Origin: DASSJM01 sp049587975
Lineage (GTDB): Bacteria > Actinomycetota > UBA4738 > HRBIN12
DNA length: 11,216 nucleotides
Assembly (NCBI GenBank): GCA_049587975.1
Contig: JBAVEY010000093.1
Location: 1 to 11,216 of the forward strand
Direction: 5' to 3'
A program made the position numbers and the translations under genes. The notes beneath the pieces were generated by a model. The model searched no databases and was not told the DNA's origin. It was given only the letters and a program-made list of their open reading frames with translations. Shown in pieces: positions 1 to 5,793 of the stretch. Numbering within the stretch: position 1 is the stretch's first letter; every line of letters begins with the position of its first letter.

Positions 1-149
1 AGCCAGCGCCGGGCGGGCCCGTCGTCCAGCGCGATCGCGGCCAGCGCCGTCGGCTCCGGCTCGGGCTCGGCGCCCCGGGTCGGGCCGAAGGCGTCGCCGC
101 TGCGCGCCTGGTCGAGGGTCTCCGCTGCTCGGTCGTACAGGCCGGTCAC
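1..149 (-). CDS. N-terminal fragment of an unidentified protein, possibly prenyltransferase/squalene-oxidase repeat-like
   Basis: An open frame reads leftward from a GTG at 149-147 to the window edge without a stop, giving 49 residues beginning VTGLYDRAAETLDQARSGDA. It starts 39 nt after the stop codon of the upstream ogt gene, on the same strand, so it is probably the last visible member of that gene run. No ATG is available and no clear purine-rich Shine-Dalgarno precedes the GTG, so the start is uncertain. The stretch EPEPTALAAIALDD followed by GPARRW resembles the 'EPTALALLAL' helices of actinobacterial prenyltransferase/squalene-oxidase repeat proteins, but that is a weak resemblance in a short fragment. 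The frame stays open upstream only as far as the ogt stop at 189 and offers no better start. Reality of the gene is moderately likely; the family is a guess. Confidence 0.4.
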   Translation of the reverse strand, partial: MTGLYDRAAETLDQARSGDAFGPTRGAEPEPEPTALAAIALDDGPARRW

Positions 150-188
150 GGAAGGAGTATCGGCGCCCCCGGGGCCCGGCCAAAGGAC

Positions 189-794
189 CTAGGGCCCGAT
201 GAACGCCCCCTCGAGCTGGAGCAGGTACTCCTTCCGCCACTCCTGGCCGCCGTACTTGCCCACGCCGCCGCCGGAGGGAACGACCCGGTGGCACGGCACC
301 ACGATCGGGATCGGGTTGTCGTGCAGGGCGTTGCCCGCCGCCCGGGCCGCCCTCGGGCTCCCCGCTCGCTTGGCCACGTCCCCGTAGGTCGAGACCGAGC
401 CGAACGGGATCGCCGCCGTCGCCTCCAGCACGCGCCGCGAGAACCCCTCCGGCGTGAGCGACCAGTCGAGCGCGGTCCGGAACCGGTGCACGTGCCCGGC
501 GAAGTAGGCGTCCAGCTGCCGGCGGGCGGCGTCGGTGCGCTTGGGGTCCTCGAGGAGTCGTGGCGAGAGCCCCTCCGCGAGCTGCTCCAGCACGTCGTCG
601 AAGGGCTCCTCGGGGAACGCGAGGCGCACCAACCCGAACCGGGTGCTCGCCACCAGGAGCGTCCCGATCGGCGTGTCGACCGTCGTGTAACCGATGTCCA
701 CGAGCCCGCGTCGGCGGGCCGTCTCGAGGGTGGCCGCGGCCGCGCGCCGTGACGCCTCCTCGAACCCTTCGTCCCATCCTGCCTGCGGCTTCAT
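189..794 (-). CDS. ogt: Methylated-DNA--protein-cysteine S-methyltransferase (Ogt/MGMT)
   Basis: A 201-residue O6-alkylguanine-DNA alkyltransferase. This suicide enzyme moves an alkyl group from O6-alkylguanine (or O4-alkylthymine) in DNA to its own cysteine. The active-site motif IVVPCHRVV is present with Cys168. The winged-helix DNA-binding part precedes it (about residues 116-160: IPFGSVSTYGDVAKRAGSP, then RAAGNALHDNP), and the RNase H-like N-terminal domain covers about residues 33-108. Residues 1-32 are an Ala/Arg/Glu-rich extension beyond the usual Ogt start. The ATG at 794-792 is chosen because AGGAGG lies 7 nt upstream and because it overlaps the TGA of the sigma-factor gene (ATGA). 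The same frame is open further upstream, but that part is a shadow of the sigma gene. Translational coupling to a sigma factor suggests joint expression. Family call is firm; Ogt rather than Ada-C type is inferred from size and lack of fusion. Confidence 0.93.
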   Translation of the reverse strand: MKPQAGWDEGFEEASRRAAAATLETARRRGLVDIGYTTVDTPIGTLLVASTRFGLVRLAFPEEPFDDVLEQLAEGLSPRLLEDPKRTDAARRQLDAYFAGHVHRFRTALDWSLTPEGFSRRVLEATAAIPFGSVSTYGDVAKRAGSPRAARAAGNALHDNPIPIVVPCHRVVPSGGGVGKYGGQEWRKEYLLQLEGAFIGP

Positions 795-1261
795 GCGTCG
801 ACCTCCTGCATCGATCGGAGCTTCCTGCGTCCCTCGTACGTGTTGGCTCGCGCCGCCTCCTCCGAGATGCCGAGCGCATCGGCGATCTCCGCGTAGGGGA
901 GGTCGAGCACGTACCGGTGGATCACGGCCGCCCGCTGCATCGGCGGCAACGTGCCGACGGCCCTCCAGAGCCCCGGGTCGCCGTCCGGTTCGTCCGGCGT
1001 CGCGACCTCGGGCAGCTGGTCGACGGGCAACGGCCGCCGGCGTTCGCCCCGCCAGTGATCCAACGCCTTGCGCGTCGCGATCGTGAACAGCCATCCCCGC
1101 AGATTGCTCGAGTCCCGCAGCCGCGGGTACGCGCGCAGCGCCGACAGGAACGTCTCCTGGAAGCAGTCGTCCGCCGCCTGCCGTCCGACGGAGGCCACGA
1201 GGAACCGGTACACGTCGGTCCGGTGCTCCTCGAGCAGGCGTTGGAACGGTGGCAGCGTCAT
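791..1261 (-). CDS. ECF-type RNA polymerase sigma factor (sigma-70 family)
   Basis: A protein of 156 residues from the ATG at 1261 (160 from an in-frame TTG at 1273). Region sigma-2 covers about residues 7-75, with the core-binding and -10 motifs DDCFQETFLSALRAYPRLRD and NLRGWLFTIATRKALDHWRG. Region sigma-4 covers about residues 97-150, with LPPMQRAAVIHRYVLDLPYA, EIADALGISEEAARANTYEG and RRKL, a typical helix-turn-helix for -35 recognition. There is no sigma-3 region, as in ECF (group 4) sigma factors. No anti-sigma factor gene is seen beside it; instead its TGA overlaps the ATG of ogt. Neither start has a strong Shine-Dalgarno, so the exact N-terminus is open. It lies 52 nt after the SCO1664-like gene on the same strand. 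Target promoters cannot be told from the sequence. Confidence 0.9.
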   Translation of the reverse strand: MTLPPFQRLLEEHRTDVYRFLVASVGRQAADDCFQETFLSALRAYPRLRDSSNLRGWLFTIATRKALDHWRGERRRPLPVDQLPEVATPDEPDGDPGLWRAVGTLPPMQRAAVIHRYVLDLPYAEIADALGISEEAARANTYEGRRKLRSMQEVDA

Positions 1262-1313
1262 CCCGGGGAACAACGTGCCCCGTGCGGACCTCGTGAGACG
1301 CGGCCGAGCGCGA

Positions 1314-2093
1314 TCACACGACCGGCCACGGGTACGGGCGTCCGGGTCCTGGCTCGGGGAACGTCGGCGATCGCACGAGGTCGGCGACGCGCCGAGCCGT
1401 GGCGTCGATCTCGGCGGTCGAGAGCAGGGGCTCGAGCCGGTCCCGGAGCGGAGCCGTCGCGAGGTTCCGTTGGAGCGCCCGCAGATCGGTCTGCAGGTCC
1501 CGCGCGATCGGCTCGCCCACGAAGTCCCAGATCACCGTCCGGAGCTTGGGCTCCTCGTGGAAGCAGACGCCATGGTCCACGACGAAGATCCGGCCGTCCT
1601 CGGCGAGTAGGCAATGCCCCGACTTGCGGTCGGCGTTGTTGGCCACGACATCGAACAGGGCGATCCTGCGGAACTCGTCGGGCCGCTCCCGCTGCATCGT
1701 GAGGTAGTGCTGGCTCGGGTCGAACGCGACGAACCGCTGGACCGAGCCCGGTCCGTGTGGCCCGTCGCGCAGCACCGTCGGTGGCACCCAGGGCCACCCC
1801 AACGCATCCGACACGACGAACGCGGCCACCTCCCGCGCGGCGAGGGTCCCTTCCCCGAAATCCCACAGGGGCGCCTCCCCGGACCTGGGCTTGTAGACGG
1901 CGAGCGTCTGGTCCGCGCCGTCGCGCACGCGCGCGAGGAAGGTGAAGTTCGACGCCCGCGGCAGCAGCCCGAGCACCTCGAGGTCGCCCCGTTCGAGGAG
2001 CGCGATCGCCTCGACGTCCTCGCGGATCCGGCGGGTCCCAACGTCCTCCGTCGCGGGCGCCGAGGGCCGCCGCTCGTTCCCCCCGGAGATCAC
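1314..2093 (-). CDS. SCO1664 family protein, kinase-like (distant PI3/PI4-kinase similarity)
   Basis: A 259-residue protein of the actinobacterial SCO1664 family, recognised from FGEGTLAAREVAAFVVSDAL, the WPWVPPTVLRDGP segment and DVVANNADRKSGHCLL. Features fit a remote protein/lipid-kinase fold: LAVYKPRSGE with Lys68 as candidate ATP-binding lysine, a loop FDVVANNADRKSGH (residues 147-160) placed like a catalytic loop, and VVDHGVCFHEE (Asp173) placed like the metal-binding Asp. Kinase activity is unproven here, and I know of no established substrate for the family. The GTG start at 2093 is chosen because it overlaps the TGA of the DUF3090 gene (GTGA), has GGGAGA about 10 nt upstream, and yields a usual length; no ATG lies between it and the conserved region. 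This family forms a conserved trio with the two genes upstream, as in Streptomyces and Mycobacterium. Family assignment is confident; function unknown. Confidence 0.88.
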   Translation of the reverse strand: MISGGNERRPSAPATEDVGTRRIREDVEAIALLERGDLEVLGLLPRASNFTFLARVRDGADQTLAVYKPRSGEAPLWDFGEGTLAAREVAAFVVSDALGWPWVPPTVLRDGPHGPGSVQRFVAFDPSQHYLTMQRERPDEFRRIALFDVVANNADRKSGHCLLAEDGRIFVVDHGVCFHEEPKLRTVIWDFVGEPIARDLQTDLRALQRNLATAPLRDRLEPLLSTAEIDATARRVADLVRSPTFPEPGPGRPYPWPVV

Positions 2094-2638
2094 CGGCCGG
2101 CGGTCTCCCGGTGCCCGTTCATCGCCGGGCACATGTGCCCCTCGGGGTCGATCGGGTTCCCGCAGTACCGGCATTTCGGCCGGCCGCGCGCGGCGACCGC
2201 GGCGCCGTGCCGGGCGAGCGCCAGCATCTGTTCGCGCGTGGCCCACAGGCGGATGCGGTCGGGTTCCTGACCTTCCTCCGGTGGAGGGGGCTCCGGCGCC
2301 GGCTCCTCGTTCGACGCATCGTCCCGCTCGACGAGCTCCTCGATCTCGAGCAGGAGGAGGTCGCGGTCCTCCGCGTACCCGATCGACAGCCGTCCGGCTC
2401 GCCAGAGGGGTTCGAGGGGCGGCTCGAGCCCCAGCTCGTCGCTCGGTGGACCCTCGCCGGTCTCGCGGCCGACGGTCGCCAGGATCTCCAGGATCGACGT
2501 CCCGAGCAGCTCGACCTGCTCCTTCTCGACGAGGATCGTCACCAGGCGCTCGCCCTCGCGCGCCTGGAGGAAGAACGTCCGCTCACCCGGTTCGCCGACG
2601 GCACCCGCCGTGATCCGGTCGACGCGTTCGAGCTCCAT
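2090..2638 (-). CDS. DUF3090 family protein with C-terminal zinc-ribbon-like motif
   Basis: A 182-residue member of the DUF3090 family, the second protein of the actinobacterial trio. The N-terminal part (residues 1-60: RITAGAVGEPGERTFFLQA, then LVTILVEKEQVELLG) and WRAGRLSIGYAEDRDLLLLE (residues 79-98) match the family pattern. An acidic, proline-rich linker follows (about 102-127). The C-terminus holds KCRYCGNPIDPEGHMCP with Cys156, Cys159, His168 and Cys170, arranged like a structural zinc site. The ATG at 2638 has GGGAGGAT about 8 nt upstream and begins 4 nt after the stop of the phosphomutase-like gene, so its Shine-Dalgarno lies within that gene. Its TGA overlaps the GTG of the next gene. 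Biochemical role is unknown; constant association with a phosphomutase-like and a kinase-like protein suggests a shared phosphorylated substrate or a complex (inference). Confidence 0.9.
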   Translation of the reverse strand: MELERVDRITAGAVGEPGERTFFLQAREGERLVTILVEKEQVELLGTSILEILATVGRETGEGPPSDELGLEPPLEPLWRAGRLSIGYAEDRDLLLLEIEELVERDDASNEEPAPEPPPPEEGQEPDRIRLWATREQMLALARHGAAVAARGRPKCRYCGNPIDPEGHMCPAMNGHRETAGR

Positions 2639-2642
2639 CGAC

Positions 2643-3275
2643 CTATCCTCCCACCTTCCTGCGACCGGACCGGAGGGCGGCAAGGTCGCCAGTGTCGTTC
2701 ACCTTCACGAGTCGAGGCACCCCGTCGCCCACGGCGACGACCGTGACCGAGCCGGGATCGACCACCAGGCGGTGGAGATGGTCGACGTGTGCACCCGCCA
2801 CGTGCGCCACCACCAGACGGACCGGGTCGGCGTGCGACACGATGACCACGGTTCCCTTCGGGTGCTCGTGCGCGATCGCGTTCACCTCGTCCACGGCGCG
2901 AGCCTGGACCTCCAGCAGGCTCTCGCCGCCCGGGAACCGCATGGCCGACGGAACCCGTTCCACCGTTCGCCAGAGCTTCGTCCTCCTCACCTGAGCGATC
3001 GTCCGTCCGGTCCACTCGCCGTAGCCGGTCTCGATCAGCCCCCGCCGGATCCGAACGCTCCGTCGGCGCGCCTTCGCGAGCGGCCTGGCCGTCTCGCGGC
3101 ATCGCTCGAGGGGACTCGAGTAGATCGAGTCGATGCGGACCCCGTCGAGTCGTTCGACCAATCGTTCGGCCTCCGCCCTGCCCCGATCGTTCAGGTGCAC
3201 GCCGGGGGCCCACCCGGTCAGTCGCTTGCCCGCCGCGTCCGTGTGCCCGTGCCGCACGAGCAGCAGCGTCGTCAT
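2643..3275 (-). CDS. MSMEG_4193-type putative phosphomutase/phosphatase (histidine phosphatase superfamily)
   Basis: A 210-residue protein of the histidine phosphatase (phosphoglycerate mutase-like) superfamily. The phosphate-accepting motif LLLVRHGHTD lies at the extreme N-terminus (Arg8, His9, Gly10). IYSSPLERCRETA (residues 51-63) supplies the second conserved arginine, Glu82 (IETGYGEWTG) is the likely acid/base, and His148 in IVSHADPVRL is the second catalytic histidine. All expected catalytic residues are present, so the protein should be active as a phosphatase or mutase; substrate is unknown. It is the first of the conserved trio with DUF3090 and SCO1664-like genes. The ATG at 3275 leaves almost no leader: a TAGGCT box ends 7 nt before it, suggesting a leaderless transcript. 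Its start is 49 nt after the stop of the histidine kinase gene, so read-through from the kinase is also possible. Confidence 0.9.
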   Translation of the reverse strand: MTTLLLVRHGHTDAAGKRLTGWAPGVHLNDRGRAEAERLVERLDGVRIDSIYSSPLERCRETARPLAKARRRSVRIRRGLIETGYGEWTGRTIAQVRRTKLWRTVERVPSAMRFPGGESLLEVQARAVDEVNAIAHEHPKGTVVIVSHADPVRLVVAHVAGAHVDHLHRLVVDPGSVTVVAVGDGVPRLVKVNDTGDLAALRSGRRKVGG

Positions 3276-3282
3276 GCGGCGT

Positions 3283-3288
3283 AGCCTA
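3283..3288 (-). promoter_or_regulatory. Putative -10 box of a leaderless promoter for the phosphomutase-like trio
   Basis: On the minus strand TAGGCT (fits TANNNT) is followed by 7 nt and then the ATG at 3275, which would put the transcription start at or next to the start codon. No Shine-Dalgarno is seen before that ATG, in keeping with leaderless mRNAs common in Actinomycetota. No clear -35 box is visible. A short motif, so chance occurrence is possible. Confidence 0.35.
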
Positions 3289-3324
3289 CCCGGGCCCCAT
3301 CGCGCTCCCGCGGGCGGGTTCCGC

Positions 3325-4470
3325 TCAGCGAGCGGTGGGCAGAAGGACCTCGAACCGCGTCCCCCGGCCGAGCTCGCTCGTGACCTTCACGCGCCCGCCG
3401 TGATTCTCGGCGACGTGCTTGACGATGGACAGGCCCAGACCGGTCCCGCCGGTCTCGCGCGATCGCGCGCGGTCGACGCGGTAGAAGCGCTCGAAGATCC
3501 TGGGGAGGTCGCGGCTCGGGATCCCCAGACCGCTGTCGACGATCGCGAGCACGACCTCGCCGTCCCGGGCGGTCAGACCGACGTCCACGTGCCCGCCGGG
3601 ACGCGTGTACCGGATCGCGTTGTCGACGAGGTTCCGGACCAACAGCGCGAGGTCGCGGGAGGACCCCGTGACGCGCGGGACGGTCTCGGCCGTGACGGAG
3701 AGCGCGACGCCCGCCTCCGCGGCCGGCTCCTCGAACCGCTCACCCTCGTCGCGGACGATCGCGTCGAGGGCGACGGACTCATCCAGCTGGCTCCCCGATT
3801 CGAGCCGCGACAGGTCGAGCAGGTCAGACACGATCCGAGACAGGCGGGCCGCCTCGCGCTCGAGCTGGGACGCGAACCGCGGGATGACCGAGGGGTCCTC
3901 GACGGCGGCCGTCCGGATCGTCTCCGCCGCGGCTTGGATCGACGCGGCGGGGGTCTTCAGCTCGTGGGAGGCGTTGGCGACGAAGTCGCGCCGGACCTGC
4001 TCGAGCCGGCGCGTCTCCGTGATGTCTCGCAGGACGAGGACGACCGAGCCGTCGTCGGTGGAGGCCGCGAACCCCCTCAGCACCCGGGTTGGGGCCCCCG
4101 TCTCGGCTTCGGTCACCAGCGTCACGCGGTCGGCGGCCGCCGAAAGGGCGAGCTTTCTCAGGGCGAGTGGCAGAAGGGCGTCGATCGAGGTGGGCCGGGC
4201 GCCCAGATGCACCTCGGCGGCATCGTTCGCGAACCGCGTCGCGCCGTCCGGCCCGAACAGGAGGACCCCTTCCTCCATCGACGCCAGGATCGTCGCCGCC
4301 GGGACGCGCTCAGCCTCGGAGTCCTCCAGGCGGCCGCGCAGCTCGGTGACGGCCTCGTCCCGGCCGGCCCTCGCGGCGCGTGCCCGGTCGCGCTCCCTCA
4401 CCGCGACGACCGCGGCGGCGAGGGCTACGGCGACCGCGAGGGCGGTCACGCCGACCCAGATGGTGTCCAC
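3325..4470 (-). CDS. phoR: Phosphate-responsive sensor histidine kinase (PhoR/SenX3-like)
   Basis: A 381-residue membrane-bound histidine kinase. One transmembrane helix covers about residues 4-24, followed by a charged coiled-coil-like stretch (25-54). A PAS domain covers about 57-150 (ILASMEEGVLLFGPDG, VLVLRDITE). The HisKA domain contains FVANASHELKTP with phospho-acceptor His169. The ATPase domain has the N box RNLVDNAIRYT (Asn284), G1 VDSGLGIP (312-318), the F box FERFYRVD and the G2 box GGTGLGLSIVK (341-351). No periplasmic sensor domain is present, typical of PhoR-type kinases that sense phosphate through Pst-PhoU and the PAS domain. The GTG at 4470 is the only possible start, since an in-frame TAG lies 12 nt upstream. 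It diverges from pstS across a Pho-box region; its likely partner is the response regulator at 9280-9978. Named phoR by context; senX3 would be the mycobacterial-style name. Confidence 0.88.
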   Translation of the reverse strand: MDTIWVGVTALAVAVALAAAVVAVRERDRARAARAGRDEAVTELRGRLEDSEAERVPAATILASMEEGVLLFGPDGATRFANDAAEVHLGARPTSIDALLPLALRKLALSAAADRVTLVTEAETGAPTRVLRGFAASTDDGSVVLVLRDITETRRLEQVRRDFVANASHELKTPAASIQAAAETIRTAAVEDPSVIPRFASQLEREAARLSRIVSDLLDLSRLESGSQLDESVALDAIVRDEGERFEEPAAEAGVALSVTAETVPRVTGSSRDLALLVRNLVDNAIRYTRPGGHVDVGLTARDGEVVLAIVDSGLGIPSRDLPRIFERFYRVDRARSRETGGTGLGLSIVKHVAENHGGRVKVTSELGRGTRFEVLLPTAR

Positions 4471-4476
4471 AGCCTG

Positions 4477-4482
4477 AGTCTA
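4477..4482 (-). promoter_or_regulatory. Putative -10 box of a leaderless promoter for the histidine kinase gene
   Basis: Minus-strand TAGACT fits TANNNT and lies 6 nt before the GTG start codon at 4470, implying transcription starts at or very near the start codon. No convincing Shine-Dalgarno precedes the GTG. The region where a -35 box would fall (about 4500-4505) touches the edge of the Pho-box array, so the phosphorylated regulator could act on this promoter. Confidence 0.4.
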
Positions 4483-4502
4483 GGAGCGCCAGACGAGGGC
4501 AT

Positions 4503-4575
4503 GGTCACCCGCCGTTCACGCCCGCGTTCCCGTTCACGCGGCGTTCACATGGGCGCCGGGGGTCGTTCATCACCG
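4503..4575 (+). promoter_or_regulatory. Pho-box array (PhoP/PhoB-type operator) between phoR and pstS
   Basis: Repeats of an 11-bp unit close to the actinobacterial Pho box GTTCACCCGGC are seen on the plus strand. GGTCACCCGCC at 4503 is followed directly by GTTCACGCCCG at 4514. After a 7-nt break, GTTCACGCGGC at 4532 is followed directly by GTTCACATGGG at 4543. GTTCATCACCG at 4565 lies exactly two units (22 bp) after 4543. The head-to-tail 11-bp spacing matches binding of PhoB/PhoP-type dimers to direct repeats on one DNA face. The array lies just upstream of the proposed pstS -10 box and reaches the kinase promoter on the other side, so it probably controls both. Regulator identity is inferred from the neighbouring phoU-linked response regulator. 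Confidence 0.8.
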
Positions 4576-4580
4576 ACGAG

Positions 4581-4586
4581 TAGCGT
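4581..4586 (+). promoter_or_regulatory. Putative -10 box of the pstS promoter
   Basis: TAGCGT fits the TANNNT pattern, 5 nt after the last Pho-box repeat. It predicts a transcription start near 4593 and a leader of about 34 nt. No good -35 box is seen 17 nt upstream (the stretch is G-rich), as expected for a promoter that needs an activator bound at Pho boxes overlapping the -35 region. Confidence 0.4.
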
Positions 4587-4612
4587 CCGCGCGACCGGTC
4601 GTTCGGCCTACG

Positions 4613-4620
4613 AAGGAGGA
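4613..4620 (+). promoter_or_regulatory. Strong Shine-Dalgarno of pstS
   Basis: AAGGAGGA ends 6 nt before the ATG at 4627. The site decides between that ATG and the out-of-frame ATG at 4623, and excludes the long open frame upstream as part of the protein. Confidence 0.8.
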
Positions 4621-4626
4621 AGATGG

Positions 4627-5703
4627 ATGCGAACGCGAAGGAAGTGGCTGGCGACGCTCGCCGCGGTGGCTGCGCTGTCGCTCGTGGCGGCGGCGTGTAG
4701 CAGCGACGACAACGGGAACACCACCGGGACGACCGGGGCGAGCGGGACGACGGCTGCGGATCTGACCGGCACCATCACGATCTCCGGGTCGTCGACGGTG
4801 CTGCCGGTCTCGAGCCTCGTGGCCGAGCTGTTCAACGAGGATGTCTCGTCGAACGTCGCGATCACCGTGGACGGGCCGGGGACCGGCGACGGCTTCGTGC
4901 TGTTCTGCAACGGTGAGACGGACATCAGCGACGCGTCGCGCCAGATCGAGCCCGAGGAGGCCGACGCGTGCTCCAAGAGCGGGATCGAGTACGTGGAGCT
5001 AGCGATCGGGGTCGACGGGATCACCGTGATGACGAACCCGGCCAACGGCGACGTCACCTGCCTGAACTTCGGCGACCTGTATGCGCTGTTCGGTCCCGAG
5101 TCCGACGGGATCGACACCTGGGACGGAGCCGATTCTCTCGCGAAGCAGGTCGGCGGAACGGACGGCTTCCCCAGCGCGCCGCTCGAGATCACGGCCCCGG
5201 GCGAGGAGTCAGGTACGTACGACTCGTTCATCGAGCTCACCGGGATCGAGGACACCGCGCTCGCCCAAGGGGTTCCGGAGGACAAGGCCGCATCGCTCCG
5301 CACCGACTACCAGGCCTCGCCGGACGACAACGTGATCATCACGGCGATGGAGGGTTCGGACACGCCCCTCGGGTTCGTCGGGTTCGCGTACGCCTCGGAT
5401 GCGGGCGAGAGCGTCAAGGAGATCCAGGTCGACGGAGGCTCCGGCTGCGTGGAGCCCAGCCTCGACACGATCGCCGACGGTTCCTACCCCCTGTCGCGAA
5501 CCCTCTACATCTACGTGAACAAGGCCAAGATCACGGAGAACCCTGCCGTGAAGGCCTTCGTCGACTACTACCTCACGGACGCGGGGATCACCGACGCCGT
5601 CTCGCAGGTCGGCTACGTGAACCTCGCATCTGACCAGATCGAGGCGACGCGTTCCACGTGGGAGTCGGCGTCCGGAGCGACGGGAGCCAGCGGTACCACG
5701 TAG
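4627..5703 (+). CDS. pstS: Phosphate ABC transporter, phosphate-binding lipoprotein PstS
   Basis: A 358-residue extracytoplasmic phosphate-binding protein feeding the PstCAB transporter. A signal peptide (MRTRRKWLATLAAVAALSLV...) ends at a lipobox-like AAAC with Cys24 as the probable lipidated residue. A Thr/Gly/Ser linker follows (about 25-46). The binding fold starts with TITISGSSTVLPVSSLVAEL (residues 49-68). Phosphate-contacting motifs are GSST (54-57), TDISDASR (98-105) and EESGTYDSF (193-201). The C-terminus ends in another Gly/Ser/Thr tail (348-358) that repeats TGASGTT from the N-terminal linker. Four cysteines (94, 115, 145, 274) could form disulfides outside the cell. Start chosen by the strong AAGGAGGA and the signal peptide; the frame is open much further upstream, but that is a shadow of the kinase gene. 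First gene of the pst operon, under Pho-box control. Confidence 0.96.
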   Translation: MRTRRKWLATLAAVAALSLVAAACSSDDNGNTTGTTGASGTTAADLTGTITISGSSTVLPVSSLVAELFNEDVSSNVAITVDGPGTGDGFVLFCNGETDISDASRQIEPEEADACSKSGIEYVELAIGVDGITVMTNPANGDVTCLNFGDLYALFGPESDGIDTWDGADSLAKQVGGTDGFPSAPLEITAPGEESGTYDSFIELTGIEDTALAQGVPEDKAASLRTDYQASPDDNVIITAMEGSDTPLGFVGFAYASDAGESVKEIQVDGGSGCVEPSLDTIADGSYPLSRTLYIYVNKAKITENPAVKAFVDYYLTDAGITDAVSQVGYVNLASDQIEATRSTWESASGATGASGTT

Positions 5704-5719
5704 GCCGCCATCCACCCGG

Positions 5720-5755
5720 ATCGGGGCCGCACGCCGAAGGGTGTGCGGCCCCGAT
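5720..5755 (+). terminator. Strong hairpin between pstS and pstC (attenuator or mRNA-stabilising stem)
   Basis: ATCGGGGCCGCAC at 5720-5732 pairs perfectly with GTGCGGCCCCGAT at 5743-5755. A further G-T wobble and two C-G pairs inside give a 16-bp stem with a GAAG loop at 5736-5739. It starts 16 nt after the pstS stop. No T run follows, so it is not a textbook intrinsic terminator. In other sugar and phosphate transport operons such stems protect the binding-protein mRNA or partly stop transcription, giving more binding protein than permease; that role is inferred here. Confidence 0.7.
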
Positions 5756-5793
5756 ACTGGTCCAGACGCAGAGGGGTAATCTCGAGCCCGATC

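Noticed and set aside
795..1094. Extension of the ogt reading frame upstream to 301 residues
   Set aside because: This part is Arg/Gly-rich shadow translation over the sigma factor gene; the ATG at 794 has AGGAGG and gives the normal Ogt N-terminus.
1262..1273. TTG start at 1273 for the sigma factor
   Set aside because: Not excluded, but it adds only four residues and has no better ribosome-binding site than the ATG at 1261, which was preferred.
560..1702. Plus-strand open frame of 380 codons
   Set aside because: Antisense shadow of ogt, sigma and SCO1664-like genes; low-complexity Arg/Pro composition and no recognisable motif.
2610..3284. Plus-strand open frame of 224 codons
   Set aside because: Antisense to the phosphomutase-like gene, whose catalytic motifs are complete.
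3321..3335. Short inverted repeat CCGCT/AGCGG at the end of the kinase gene as a terminator
   Set aside because: Only five base pairs, overlaps the stop codon and lacks a T run; expected by chance at this GC content.
3133..4626. Long plus-strand open frame continuous with pstS
   Set aside because: It lies antisense to the histidine kinase, is Arg/Pro-rich without domains, and the signal peptide and Shine-Dalgarno fix the pstS start at 4627. High GC content keeps shadow frames open.
5743..5793. Earlier GTG start for pstC at 5743
   Set aside because: The GTG lies inside the right arm of the strong hairpin, has no Shine-Dalgarno, and adds 17 residues not expected in PstC.
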